Shown here in pieces: positions 1-12,432 of a DNA stretch of 64,000 nt (within the stretch, counting starts at the first letter, position 1; each line of letters opens with the position of its first letter). Made by a program: the position numbers and the translations under genes. The notes under the pieces were generated by a model. The model was not told the DNA's origin. It saw only the letters and a list, made by a program, of their open reading frames with translations, and did not search any database. Location of the stretch: the NCBI RefSeq assembly GCF_964340395.1, contig NC_135562.1, positions 21,309,892 through 21,373,891 on the forward strand. The letters are read 5' to 3'. The stretch is from Glandiceps talaboti. Lineage: Eukaryota > Hemichordata > Enteropneusta > Spengelidae.

Positions 1-150
1 TAATTTAATATATGACGTACAAACGGCCATTATTTTTATATTAAATGTGAGAAAAGGAATTTTCTATGTACGTTAAATGACATTGACACAGGTCGGAGGT
101 GTTAATGTACCACAAAGGATCATTTTATACGGCAATTTACTGTATGCACC

Positions 151-209
151 TTGTGTGGTGTGGTGTGGTGTGGTGTTGTGTTGTGTTGTGTTGTGTTGTG
201 TTGTGTTGT
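151..209. repeat. TGTGG/TGTTG pentanucleotide microsatellite
   Basis: Four TGTGG units pass into about eight TTGTG units. Reading frames across it are periodic Cys/Val/Leu strings and are not genes. Confidence 0.9.
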
Positions 210-540
210 TGTATTATTTTGTATACTTATGGATATGTTACTGTTCACTACCTTCATAGACCTATTCGTGTGTTGTGTTATTATGTTGCGTGTATTATTA
301 GAGTTACAGTATTATGAACAATTGTTTAGATTACAATATTGGATTATAAGGTTCTGTCGCGTCGTGTCATCTGGTCTTGCTATTTTGATAAACCCCGTTG
401 AATACAGTTCAGTTACTTCTATATAATATACAATACAAAGTACAGCTCTCGCAATATTAATAAAAGCACTGTATTTTAATATTTTAATCGCAGATCACAA
501 AACTTCTCAATACTATAAAAAATATCGATGCACTAAAATG

Positions 541-554
541 ACAACAGCTGTTGT
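541..554. other. 14-bp perfect palindrome containing an E-box
   Basis: ACAACAGCTGTTGT is self-complementary with CAGCTG at its centre, a possible bHLH site. Nothing else nearby supports a function. Confidence 0.3.
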
Positions 555-959
555 CTCAATAAACTTTGACCTAAATTTTGAAACGTCCCTCCTGGGTGCA
601 ATTGATAAACATCTTAACCACGTGATAGAGCTTTGGAAAGACGACAAATAGAATCAAGGGTATCTCCCAAAAAGGCGACGTGAAAGGTCACTTTATCAGC
701 TGACGTTGAATACTATCAGGGCGTATCGTTCTAATACCAGCTTATTTTTTTAAGGCCAAGGCCTGGTCAAGGGATTAGACCGATAAATAATAAATACACG
801 TAATCACAAAGCTATGTAAGTAAGAAGCGGTACAAATGAAGAATGTCAAAGTAATGGTAAACATCAAATCAAATCCTATTAATACTACCCTCTTATTCGA
901 ATGTTTACAAAGTTTGCATTTAATACCTAGCGAGTGTTCTATTTAAAGCAGGTTAGTCA

Positions 960-1660
960 TTTCACCGAGGATGACGTCACCGTGGATTTTTTGAGAAACC
1001 TCAAATGATCGGTATTATTCGGCAACATTCGGAGGCTAATACTCTGGGCTAATAGACATGTACCCATTTGAGACAAAATACTCAATGTATCTATAAGTTG
1101 AGCTAACAAATAACCCCCACCCCCACCCCCATCTCAACGGGCTACTGTTGGCATGGAGACAACACACCACAGTAGATATGCAGATGGCATATTTCGAGTG
1201 AACTCTGTTCATATATTTTGTCAGTTGTTTTTTTTCAATGTGTGTGAATCTGATCTTTAATGTTAGTTTTGTATCCGATCATGACGTCACGTGATTGTTA
1301 TTGTAGTGTTTTGCATAAATTAAATCCAGACGTTTCATTGGCTGATTCTACATTGAAAAGAGAAACGAGAATAAAATATGAAAAATTAGAATGAATATGT
1401 TTATTACACAGTAAGGGGATTAAAAGAAGCCCGTGGTGGAGAAGAAGTTAGCTTCCCATTCTGTATTCGTCTGTCAATCTTCGTAAATCCACAAAAACAC
1501 CTTCCGAGACGTTAATATGCTCTGTGTTGTGAGAATGTCGTCTCCATGGTAACAACAAAATTGAGGTACAGATTTACGTCTGAGATTGTTATCATGTATG
1601 CGATGGGGGTGGGGGATAGGGTGTGGGGGTGGGGGTATGGTGGGGGATAGGGTGGGGGCG
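960..1660. promoter_or_regulatory. Candidate regulatory stretch with CRE, E-box, X-box and G-rich tract
   Basis: Two perfect TGACGTCA elements lie at 972-979 and 1282-1289. The second overlaps CACGTG (1288-1293). A sequence matching the RFX X-box consensus (GTCTCCATGGTAAC) is at 1540-1553. A C-rich run lies at about 1113-1131 and a G-rich run at 1603-1659. No gene is visible immediately next to it, so any target would lie outside the window or in unseen exons. Confidence 0.3.
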
Positions 1661-2390
1661 AATTTAGATGAAATAATCAGTGTTAGATTTTCAGATTTGT
1701 TTTGTTATTGAGCTTTAAGCACAAACAGAACGTTATTTACGCCCCTTTATTCGGAATAGGGGATGAGAACGGATGGTGACGGAGACGATGGAACAAACAC
1801 GAAAGATAAACTTTTATCTTGAACTTCTTAAAATGACAAAAGATAAGAAAAAATAAGCGATAAATCACTTTGTTGACAAACAATGTGTACCTTGTCACCG
1901 GCTTGTGTGTGTTAACGTCACCACGTCTTTAGATATCACTACCATAGATTATAATTATCAGTTGTTTTTACACCTAAGTCGTAACATATGCATGTTCCAG
2001 TAGGTTAATTAATGACATTAACTTTACAGAAAACATGACCCAGACTTGTTACTGCGTTACCTCTATCTTGGAAATATGCGTTCAGAGACTTCGACATTTG
2101 ATTGTTACCCTTCGTGTCGTATTTCTGGGAAGGCACATTTCCAGAGATTTACGGACAGTTGTTAATTCATAGTATGCGGGCTTTCACTATTACTGTTACG
2201 TCACATTTCATACTAACAATAACATAACACGTCTGAAAAACATCAGCGATTGTTTTGAAATAGGAATAGAATGTACAGATTGTTTGCATCTTAATATCTC
2301 TTGAAGCAAAATACTAGAAATGAAAAAGCTGTAGAAATACAAGGTTGGGAAAGAATATTTATATAACTATTACATGAATGGATAGAGCGT

Positions 2391-2627
2391 ATTGTATTGT
2401 ATTGTATTGTATTGTATTGTATTGTATTGTATTGTATTGTATTGTATTGTATTGTATTGTATTGTATTGCATTACATTGCATTGCATTGCATTGCATTGC
2501 ATTGTATTGTATTGTATTGTATTGTATTGTATTGTATTGTATTGTATTGTATTGTATTGTATTGTATTGTATTGTATTGTATTGCATTGTATTGCATTGT
2601 ATTGCATTGCATTGTATTGCATTGTAT
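2391..2627. repeat. ATTGT pentanucleotide microsatellite with ATTGC variants
   Basis: About 47 tandem pentamers, with ATTGC variants clustered in the middle and at the right end. Frames in both directions are open only because of the periodicity. Confidence 0.95.
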
Positions 2628-3154
2628 GGCTTACAATTTGTTGCAATGGATAACCTCATTGACTTGCTATCCTGCTTTAAAACTAAACGGGTATTGAACA
2701 ATTTTTCAATGAAAGTTTTAGTCGAGTTAACCTTTAATAAAGAAGGGATTTCAAAAATGAAACACAGAGTTACACAACGTATGAGAGTCAGGCAATAGTA
2801 ATAATACTATGTAAACCTTTAGAGATTTGAATAATATTACGAAAGACATATGTCACACCTTCCGTTCATTCGTACATCGCTAAATAAAATATTTTACAGC
2901 AGGATTTATTAACAATTATAATTTCAAGGCTTAGTGTATTTTAATATGACATTCGTTGTAAATAATACTTACTCAAATATGTAAAAGTTTATTAAAATGT
3001 CTCAAAAAATGAGATCTCGATATGACGACCTATGTTTCCAAAATTGAAGCGCAAGCCTATAAGCTACGGTTGACCTACTGTGTCGATGTGGTAGCGAGGG
3101 CGCTGTTTGGTTTACGGCTATATTAACGGCTTCATGTTTCTCTTTTTATTACAG

Positions 3155-3224
3155 AAACCATTGTCGCTGTGAGAATGTCAGAAACCTGTATATTTGTAGC
3201 TCACATAATCCGAGGTTACAGTAA
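3155..3224 (+). other. Possible terminal exon after a strong acceptor-like site
   Basis: A pyrimidine-rich acceptor (TTTCTCTTTTTATTACAG) precedes an open stretch encoding NHCRCENVRNLYICSSHNPR and ending at TAA (3222-3224). A second frame stays open somewhat longer. An AATAAATAAA lies downstream near 3997. No upstream exon is visible, so this may be chance. Confidence 0.15.
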
Positions 3225-4892
3225 TAGGGTGGGGGCACAGACATGGAAGCTTTCTTGTCTGTGGGTATGGTGATTACACATGAAATACTAGTACCATATT
3301 GTCAAGGGATTTCATTTTCAATGAGAAAAGAGGAATTGGCTATTTTACCATCACCTCATGTTCACTGTTTTACTAAGATATGCCTGGTAACTATGAATAA
3401 AAATGATTTTCATGGGATTTTAATTTGGTGGGAAACCACACACAGGACAAAAGTAGGGGGGAAATCCAAGTGAAAGCTTAGTATTTCACAGTAATAATAC
3501 TAATATGATTACGATAGACATGACAGCAAACACAGGAACCAGTCGACAACATATAAAATCATATATGAACACATAGAATCATGACAACAAAGTACTGAAA
3601 TATGAATATGAACGTATCTATGCAACAAACATTACAATATATTCTATTACATCTAAATATTGACACAACATAAATCATGTAATTTGTAGTATGTAAAGAA
3701 CTAATGTATTGTGATTTTTGTATTAAATGTACTGTGATTTGGGGTAATATCTTGGACTTAAATGGTAAGTTTGGAGCCAGACTAGAATGTTCAATGATAG
3801 TTCGACACAGGCTTCCATCTATATTGGACTAAATTACCAACCTGTATCAGTATATCAAACGTTATGATTTATTTGTATCAAATCGTAAAAACGAGACTTT
3901 CGTCTGTTTTTGTTAATTTAGAGAAATGTTAAATGCGATCTTTGCCGTCGTTAAATTGTGGCGACTTCATTAGCTAAACAAAGTCTTTCTAAGTTGAATA
4001 AATAAAACTACATACTACTATTCTTTTTATTATCGAGTGTGAAATATTTCATTCAAATTCCAATTATAACACGTCCTAGATTATATTGTATTGATCCAAT
4101 GCAAATCCACAGTTCATCACAGCCTTTACATTCAGATTGAAATGTACATTGATCGTACTTTTAAATGATAGAAACATCGGACATAATTGCCTGCAATTGC
4201 CCATACATCACTATTACTTATCACGACTACTTTCCAGGTAATTACTGTACAATATGTAGCCAGTCTGTAGACTTCAACTACTATCGCTACCATATTATTC
4301 CGCTATCCTAACTGACATTTTTAAAAAAACATTTTCGCTGAGAGGACAGAACAACTATTACAGGTAGGCTATACATTGAAGATGGTCTGGATAATTTAGT
4401 TTTATATATGCAATGACTATATAATTATATAGATTATTTCTGTACCAAATACACGACTCGTTCAAATTAGATTTCAACTCCCGTAAGGGTGAAACCACAG
4501 ATTTCTGTACCTACATTCATTGTTGGTATGTAAAATTCTCAGTTATAGCTATTAGACGTAACTTTCACTAGAGTCTACCATTTCAGATACTGTAAAAGCG
4601 TAAACCTCAACTGATATATCTTTTTTCATGCTAGTAAAATCAATTTATGAATTATCTGGAGAAATACTGATTTTATGGTGATTTGATGAAGCACACTTGA
4701 TCCCCGGAAATTTCGGCCCGGTTTTTCGCTCATAGTTCCGTAATGCGGACCGGAAAGTTTACAAATTTCACAACAAATTTGGCAAAGTCTTTGTGTAAGA
4801 ATTTTCAGTAGAAAGCGAGTGATTTGACCGGAAGTTGAGGCTAACCTGGTTTGACCATGCTGTAGATCTCGGTGAAAAATAAAAATGAATCA

Positions 4893-5125
<233 letters not shown>

Positions 5126-5274
5126 GTTCAGGACAGATGCACGTTGATATCACAAATGTAGGTATACAATTATATAGAATTTGAAACTTGTATTCTGTAG
5201 ATATAGTCTAATTTACTGAAAATAGTTAATTAGCCTAATTATTCATGATTATTCTTAGGCTGTTTACCACATCT

Positions 5275-5275
5275 A

Positions 5276-5310
<35 letters not shown>

Positions 5311-5312
5311 CA
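5275..5312. repeat. CAGA tetranucleotide microsatellite
   Basis: About eight to nine CAGA units, decaying into CACA/CAGACA. Confidence 0.9.
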
Positions 5313-5414
5313 CATACACAGACACACAAACAGACAGAAGCATAATAATACACCCCCTTACGAGACGTAAAACGCAAGAAATATATTTAGTGGTGGTCTG
5401 AGGTGTATCAAACC

Positions 5415-7537
5415 TCACTGCACTGTTTTAAATATACACAACCATTCTCAGTGCATTGTTGTAACTCAGTGTACACAACCATTCTCAGTGCACTGTTATA
5501 ACTCAGTGTATACAACCATTCACAGTGCACTGTTATAACTCAGTGTATACAACCATTCTCAGTGCACCGTTATAACTCAGTGTATACAACCATTCTCACT
5601 GCACTGTTATAACTCAGTATATACAACCATTCTCACTGCACTGTTATAACTCAGTGTATACAACCATTCTCACTGCACTGTTATAACTCAGTGTATACAA
5701 CCATTCTCACTGCACTGTTATAACTCAGTGTATACAACCATTCTCACTGCACTGTTATAACTCAGTGTATACAACCATTCTCAGTGCACTGTTATAACTC
5801 AGTGTATACAGCCATTCTCAGTGCACTGTTATAACTCAGTGTATACAACCATTCTCACTGCACTGTTATAACTCAGTGTATACAACCATTCTCACTGCAC
5901 TGTTGTAACTCAGTGTATACAATCATTCTCACTGCACTGTTATAACTCAGTGTATACAATCATTCTCAGTGCACTGTTATAACTCAGTGTATACAACCAT
6001 TCTCACTGTACTGTTGTAACTCAGTGTATACAACCATTCTCACTGCACTGTTGTAACTCAGTGTATACAACCATTCTCACTGCACTGTTATAACTCAGTG
6101 TATACAACCATTCTCACTGTACTGTTGTAACTCAGTGTATACAACCATTCTCACTGCACTGTTATAACTCAGTGTATACAACCATTCACAGTGCACCGTT
6201 GTAACTCAGTGTATACAACCATTCTCACTGCACTGTTATAACTCAGTGTATACAACCATTCTCAGTGCACTGTTATAACTCAGTGTATACAACCATTCTC
6301 ACTGCACTGTTATAACTCAGTGTATACAACCATTCACAGTGCACCGTTGTAACTCAGTGTATACAATCATTCTCACTGCACTGTTGTAACTCAGTGTATA
6401 CAACCATTCTCACTGCACTGTTATAACTCAGTGTATACAACCATTCTCACTGCACTGTTATAACTCAGTGTATACAACCATTCTCACTGCACTGTTATAA
6501 CTCAGTGTATACAACCATTCTCACTGCACTGTTATAACTCAGTGTATACAACCATTGTCAGTGCACTGTTATAACTCAGTGTATACAACCATTCTCACTG
6601 CACTGTTATAACTCAGTGTATACAACCATTCTCACTGCACTGTTATAACTCAGTGTATACAACCATTGTCAGTGCACTGTTATAACTCAGTGTATACAAC
6701 CATTCTCACTGCACTGTTATAACTCAGTGTATACAACCATTCTCAGTGCACTGTTATAACTCAGTGTATACAACCATTCTCAGTGCACTGTTGTAACTCA
6801 GTGTACACAACCATTCTCACTGCACTGTTATAACTCAGTGTATACAACCATTCTCAGTGCACTGTTATAACTCAGTGTATACAACCATTCACAGTGCACT
6901 GTTATAACTCAGTGTATACAACCATTCTCACTGCACTGTTATAACTCAGTGTATACAACTATTCTCACTGCACTGTTATAACTCAGTGTATACAACCATT
7001 CTCACTGCACTGTTATAACTCAGTGTACACAATCATTCTCAGTGCACTGTTATAACTCAGTGTATACAATCATTCTCACTGCACTGTTATAACTCAGTGT
7101 ATACAACCATTCTCAGTGCACTGTTATAACTCAGTGTATACAACCATTCTCACTGCACTGTTATAACTCAGTGTACACAATCATTCTCACTGCACTGTTA
7201 TAACTCAGTGTATACAACCATTCTCACTGCACTGTTATAACTCAGTGTATACAATCATTCTCACTGCACTGTTATAACTCAGTGTATACAATCATTCTCA
7301 CTGCACTGTTATAACTCAGTGTATACAACCATTCTCAGTGCACTGTTATAACTCAGTGTATACAACCATTCTCACTGCACTGTTATAACTCAGTGTACAC
7401 AATCATTCTCACTGCACTGTTATAACTCAGTGTATACAACCATTCTCACTGCACTGTTATAACTCAGTGTATACAATCATTCTCACTGCACTGTTATAAC
7501 TCAGTGTATACAATCATTCTCACTGCACTGTTATAAC
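5415..7537. repeat. 37-bp minisatellite array, about 57 copies
   Basis: The unit contains GTTATAACTCAGTGTATACA and then ACCATTCTCACTGCACT. Variants alternate between CTCACTGCACTG and CTCAGTGCACTG, and the latter gives the perfect palindrome CAGTGCACTG. The TGTACACAATCATT variant recurs 222 bp apart (7173 and 7395), equal to six units, which shows higher-order amplification at the right end. The first units are degenerate. No coding potential. Confidence 0.97.
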
Positions 7538-8390
7538 TCTCTTTCTCTCTCTCTCACACTGAAATGAATGCTGCAACACAGTGTTTTCATTTAACATTTT
7601 TTTTCTTATTTCAATTGTATGTAAAACTGTACAGAGTTCCTTCATAGAAACAAATATTAAGCAGATTTCAACATTAAAATTCTGTTGCCTTAGCAACAAC
7701 ACATGTGCCCAATTTTGAAGGGCAGCAACATTGGCTTTTCTAAAGCAAAAAGCCTGTAAATTTATGATAAATTCAAAAACTATTTTAACATTTTGTCTGA
7801 ATGATTGAAAAAGTAGACAAGATTTGAAACATTTCAGTTCTAGTGAGAACATTGCCTTGGTAATACTTTATAGTTGACATTACATTGTTACTAGGCAGGT
7901 CAAGCTGAGGTCAAAATAACCTTCAACCTCACATCAGTTAGAATACATTCCAATGGCTGCTTCTGAAGGCAGTCACATGACTGTCACCTGACAGTGAGTG
8001 ATCATGTGATAAATCCTGACATGAATCTAGTTTGTACATGTAAAAGTTTAGTTCTTTTGTTCAACCCTGTCTCCCCTTTACCTGCTGACAAAGTATGCAT
8101 ACAGACAATCTATATAAATAGACAATCGATTTGAAAAGACAAATCTATTAAAATAGACAGACTATTTGCATAGACAATCTATTTGAATAGACAAATCTAT
8201 GATATAAACAGATTATTTGGGTGGACAATCTATTTAGAGAGAGAGTCTACACTCTACTGCATGTTATGCCACACTCTTATAATACAGCATGGTGAAACTA
8301 CACTTGGTCACTATTTATTGACAGTACAATGACTGAAGGTTTAGGAAAAGTGCAGAGAAACACAGAAATATCCTGCATGTCATTTGTATG

Positions 8391-8692
8391 AGAACAAGAC
8401 AGTGTGGAACCATGTAGCAGAGAACGAGACAGTGTGGAACCATGTAGCAGAGAACAAGACAGTGTGGAACCATGTAGCAGAGAACAAGACAGTGTGGAAC
8501 CATGTAGCAGAGAACAAGACAGTGTGGAACCATGTAGCAGAGAACAAGACAGTGTGGAACCATGTAGCAGAGAACAAGACAGTGTGGAACCATGTAGCAG
8601 AGAACAAGACAGTGTGGAACCATGTAGCAGAGAACAAGACAGTGTGGAACCATGTAGCAGAGAACAAGACAGTGTGGAACCATGTAGCAGAG
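8391..8692. repeat. 30-bp minisatellite array, 10 copies
   Basis: The unit begins AGAACAAGACAGTGTGGAAC and continues CATGTAGCAG. Only one base (AACGAGAC in the second unit) breaks perfect homogeneity. Because 30 is a multiple of three, several frames on both strands are open; these are artefacts of the array. Confidence 0.97.
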
Positions 8693-8864
8693 TTTGAAAT
8701 CTTCTTTGTGATTACAAGGAGTCATTAACAATTGTCTTAAATATTGCAATACTTGGTGGATATCCCATAATTAGGTGACCCAAACTGAGTTTACAAGTCT
8801 TTAGTATTCAAGTGGAAATACTTGGATTACACTATTCAAGTATAACATTAATGTCAATACGTGC

Positions 8865-8869
<5 letters not shown>

Positions 8870-8899
<30 letters not shown>
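8870..8899. repeat. GAT trinucleotide microsatellite
   Basis: About ten GAT units. Confidence 0.9.
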
Positions 8900-9784
8900 A
8901 TTAAAATTGTCTTCCGGCATTGTTAGCAAAATTGATGACATAACAGAGGTTTTCTCAATATTGTACTATATAAGATTTTATTCTCTAATATTTTTCATTG
9001 TTTAGCCAAAGAAAATATGAGTGACCTAAGGGACCTTGCCACTACAAGTGGTGAGACAAGTTGTGACAAAACCATTTGATCACAAGTATTTTCTTTGGCA
9101 GAATGCAGACAAATATTGTGGAATAATATCATTATACCTCCTCAAGCATAATTCATGAAAAAAAAGGTAAAATAATTAGGTGATTTGGAATGTTTGGACT
9201 CGTATGTTGATCGAGCACCGCAGAACTAGTGATGTAGACATGGGTTGTTCAAAGACAATAACATGGCTTGTGCATGGTATAATAAACTATGTCATTGAAT
9301 TATTTCTATATCATATACAAGGTTTGGGTTCTACCTAAACTATGATGTATTCAGTAAAGTATTACAAATACCCATTACTACTACTCTGGCAACCAAGGTC
9401 TCAGTTTTACTAAAACTATAATTGTAAGCTATTGAATGGATGTTGGTTTAATTCAGTCATCTCCATAATCTCAGTTTAATAGTAGTCATCAGTAGAGTCA
9501 CATTTCTCATGACTTACAATATCTTGCAAAACAAATTTTGGCAACTTCCAATGTTTTACACTTAAAGTGAAAAGATTCACACAACAGATGCATAGCTATC
9601 ACACACTTGTGTAGTCTACCACATTGAACAATAATTTTAGTTTGTATGTTAGTAAACGGAGACCTTGAGTGTCTGAGTAGTAACCCTAAAAAGATTGCAT
9701 AAAGTCAGCTTGTGTCTCTTTAATGTCGAACAAGTCTTCATAGAAGACAGAGCACCCTCACCCTAATGTAGTTTACTTGCATGT

Positions 9785-10440
9785 GACTAAAATGAACACC
9801 ATTAAGTGGATGTGATATGCAAGAAATTAATTGATTTTGTTAAGTGACCCTGAAGGTCAAGGTCAAGGTCAATGCCTTAATAAAAAGTTCACATCTAATT
9901 ATGTCAGGGTAGACAATGAATGAAATCTTTATGTTTAGTTTTGATTTATGCAATAAATATTGATTTTTAGTAACAAAATGGCCGCCATTAAGTAATAATT
10001 GACATGAGCTTTAAGAATAACAATTGATCAAGTATCTCCCTGTCTGTATTATTTGTGAACATGATTTAAAAGAAATTGAACACAAATGAACACTACTGAT
10101 TGCACATGATATGCAAGAAATTAATGGAATTTGACAATTGACCCTGAAGGTCAAGATCAAAGTATCATAAGATAGCTTGTATGTGATAATATAGGGGTAG
10201 ACACTTGAATGAAGTCCCTGTGTATTATAGTTTTTGCGTTATATAGAAATTATTGATTTAGTGATCCAAATGTGGCTGTCATTCGGTAAAATTTGCATAT
10301 TTCACAAAACAAAGTGACATGCATATGTACAACATAATATGTCACCTATGTGTATGGTATGAATGACATTACGTGTTACATGTCTGAGAAATGATGTATT
10401 ATGTACAGACGGACGGAGCTCATTGTAGTAGCTAATTATT
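9785..10440. repeat. Diverged dispersed repeat with two about 300-bp modules
   Basis: Two modules (about 9785-9995 and 10085-10300) share the order AAATGAACAC, TGATATGCAAGAAATTAAT, GACCCTGAAGGTCAAG, GGGTAGACA and a TGGC(C/T)G(C/T)CATT block. The first holds three abutting AGGTCA half-sites. The stretch ends with ACAGACGGACGGAGCTC. Modular composition and divergence suggest an old transposable-element-derived repeat. Confidence 0.6.
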
Positions 10441-11192
10441 AACCTTACAATATTATTTCTTGATGAACATCTGTTGACAAGCCAAACTATAAAACTTTAC
10501 GAATTGTAGTCCTTCTATGTAGTTGTCATTGATATACTAGAGGCATGTAATTAACAGACATGACCATATTGCTGCAAATTGAAACCATACAACATAACAA
10601 TCAAATACCATGTTTATGATGTACTGTTCACTCTAATACACAGTCAAGATATCAGTTATTTCTTTGTCTTGTTGACTTTTCAATTCTAGACTTTTAATTA
10701 AGTATATTTGCATGACAGATGTTGGATGATGAACGTATTTTGTGAATGCCCTCTGTGACTTTTAGGATTACTGGTTTGACAAGTCATTTTGTGAACTGAG
10801 TAAAGTGTTATTGCCTAGCTGTACAGCTGTGTATGCAACCATAAAACTTACCACAGATATCATTTTGACATCAGCAATTTTTGAAAGTGCAATACATGGC
10901 ACTGGAAACACAACAGTGATAGTGTAGAAACTAATAGATCGTTATACATATAGTATGTACATAAACCTAGATGTTTTCACCACTACAAAATGTTCGCATT
11001 TTTGTAGTCTAGTTCTCACAGGCTAATTTTGACTAATTACTAAACTTGTACATCGTGGCATTGTCTACAAGACGGCATTCTAGTCACTACTTATTTTCAC
11101 ATTTTTTGTTTTCCAGTGAAAATAAGGGAAAATAAGTCTTTAGTGAAAATGTCCAGGTGTACAGTACTTTCTTTGTTCAGCAGAGAATAAAG

Positions 11193-11434
11193 ACCAGTAA
11201 CATAAGGGACCTTATCCATACTTAAATACCAGTAACATAAGGGACCTTATCCATACTTAAAAACCAGTAACATAAGGGACCTTATCCATACTTAAATACC
11301 AGTAACATAAGGGACCTTATCCATACTTAAATACCAGTAACATAAGGGACCTTATCCATACTTAAATACCAGTAACATAAGGGACCTTATCCATACTTAA
11401 ATACCAGTAACATAAGGGACCTTATCCATACTTA
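11193..11434. repeat. 35-bp minisatellite array, 7 copies
   Basis: The unit ACCAGTAACATAAGGGACCT continues TATCCATACTTAAAT. Each unit contains ATAAGG-GA-CCTTAT, a six-base-pair hairpin. Copies are nearly identical. The array lies just past the 3' end of the minus-strand gene. Confidence 0.96.
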
Positions 11435-11621
11435 TCCTCGTGAATATTGAGGAAAAAAGTGACTATTTTGAATGTTTAGACTGTGTTATTTGTGGACAGA
11501 TGTGACAAATTCATTATAGCCACTGCTAATAGTAGTTTTACGTGAAATATTCTACATCAAGCTGAAACCAATCAAGGGAGTTTGTGGTGATACTGCATAG
11601 GAGCTAGTACACAGGGCTGTT

Positions 11622-11627
11622 TTTATT
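11622..11627 (-). terminator. Possible polyadenylation signal AATAAA for the four-exon gene
   Basis: This is an AATAAA hexamer on the minus strand about 660 nt downstream of the TGA in exon 4. The hexamer is common in AT-rich DNA, so the assignment rests only on position. Confidence 0.25.
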
Positions 11628-12286
11628 GGGAAATGATGCAAAAACTTGCAGAAAGACAAAACTTACAAGTTAATGTACTATTTCCTAGTTTTATCAAACA
11701 TATAATTGGTATTCTGAATCAGCAACTTTCTGAAAAGTTGTACCCTGTATATAGTACTGCTACAAATCTAATGAACCCAATCACACAAGTTTTGAAGTTG
11801 CAGGGCGCCCTCTATGGCAGAAGTTTGGGCAGGTTTATCATTGACCATTGACTCTCACAAGATTGCAACCACAAACCTTTGTATTTCTTCTTCCACATGT
11901 ATAACTTTTTTCTCTTCAAACTTCAATCACATTTCCTTTTTTTTGTTACTACGTAGAAGATATTATAGCATAAAAATGATGGAAATCCGTAATATCTTGA
12001 TCCACATTGTATCAATTTAACACACAATGTATCCTTGTATCAAGCCAGCAGCAATATTGACGACATTTACACCTTGGTTTTCAAAGCTGAAATCTGCTTC
12101 CATCTTGCCTTTGATTCAAGCACAAAATGGTGAATGGATTTGGACGGCATGTGAGAGGTATGACAAGGAAATGTCAAAACATCAGCTGATAAATTAAGAA
12201 AGGCTTTTTGATTCCCTTTGCAGGAACGGAATAAAAAATGAACTCTCAATAAACATCAACTGAACCAATAAACTGACATCAATACA

Positions 12287-12432
12287 TCAATCTTGTTTGG
12301 CTTGTTTTGTTTGTCTTTTTAACTTTCTAGTTCTTTCATATCGTATTGTTTCACACTCTAAAGCAGACAATTCTGCAAGTCTTTGAGTAAAACATGGTGG
12401 CGCACCACCCACTGGGTCTTGATATTTGGCCA
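12287..12432 (-). CDS. Terminal coding exon 4 of the same gene
   Basis: The acceptor is a long pyrimidine-rich tract ending TTTGTTTTACAG on the minus strand. The first two bases (TG) complete a Leu codon with the last base of exon 3. The exon then encodes 47 residues, including AKYQDPVGGAPPCFTQRLAE and LSALECETIRYERTRKLK, and ends in a Gln/Lys-rich tail and a TGA at 12287-12289. The block from APPCF to ERTRK looks like a conserved structured motif followed by a basic tail. It superficially resembles the start of an I-set immunoglobulin strand (PPxFxxxL), but it stops before any such domain could form, so I do not make that call. An AATAAA lies on the minus strand at 11622-11627, about 660 nt past the stop, as a possible polyadenylation signal. 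I do not recognise the family. Confidence 0.82.

Noticed and set aside
2291-2798. YCIVL and QYNTI periodic frames
   Set aside because: They translate the ATTGT microsatellite.
8315-8749. Overlapping frames of 95-144 residues on both strands
   Set aside because: All are translations of the 30-bp array.
12355-12420. Start of an I-set immunoglobulin domain in exon 4 (PPCFTQRL...)
   Set aside because: The protein ends about 35 residues later without the conserved Cys/Trp core, so the resemblance is only local.
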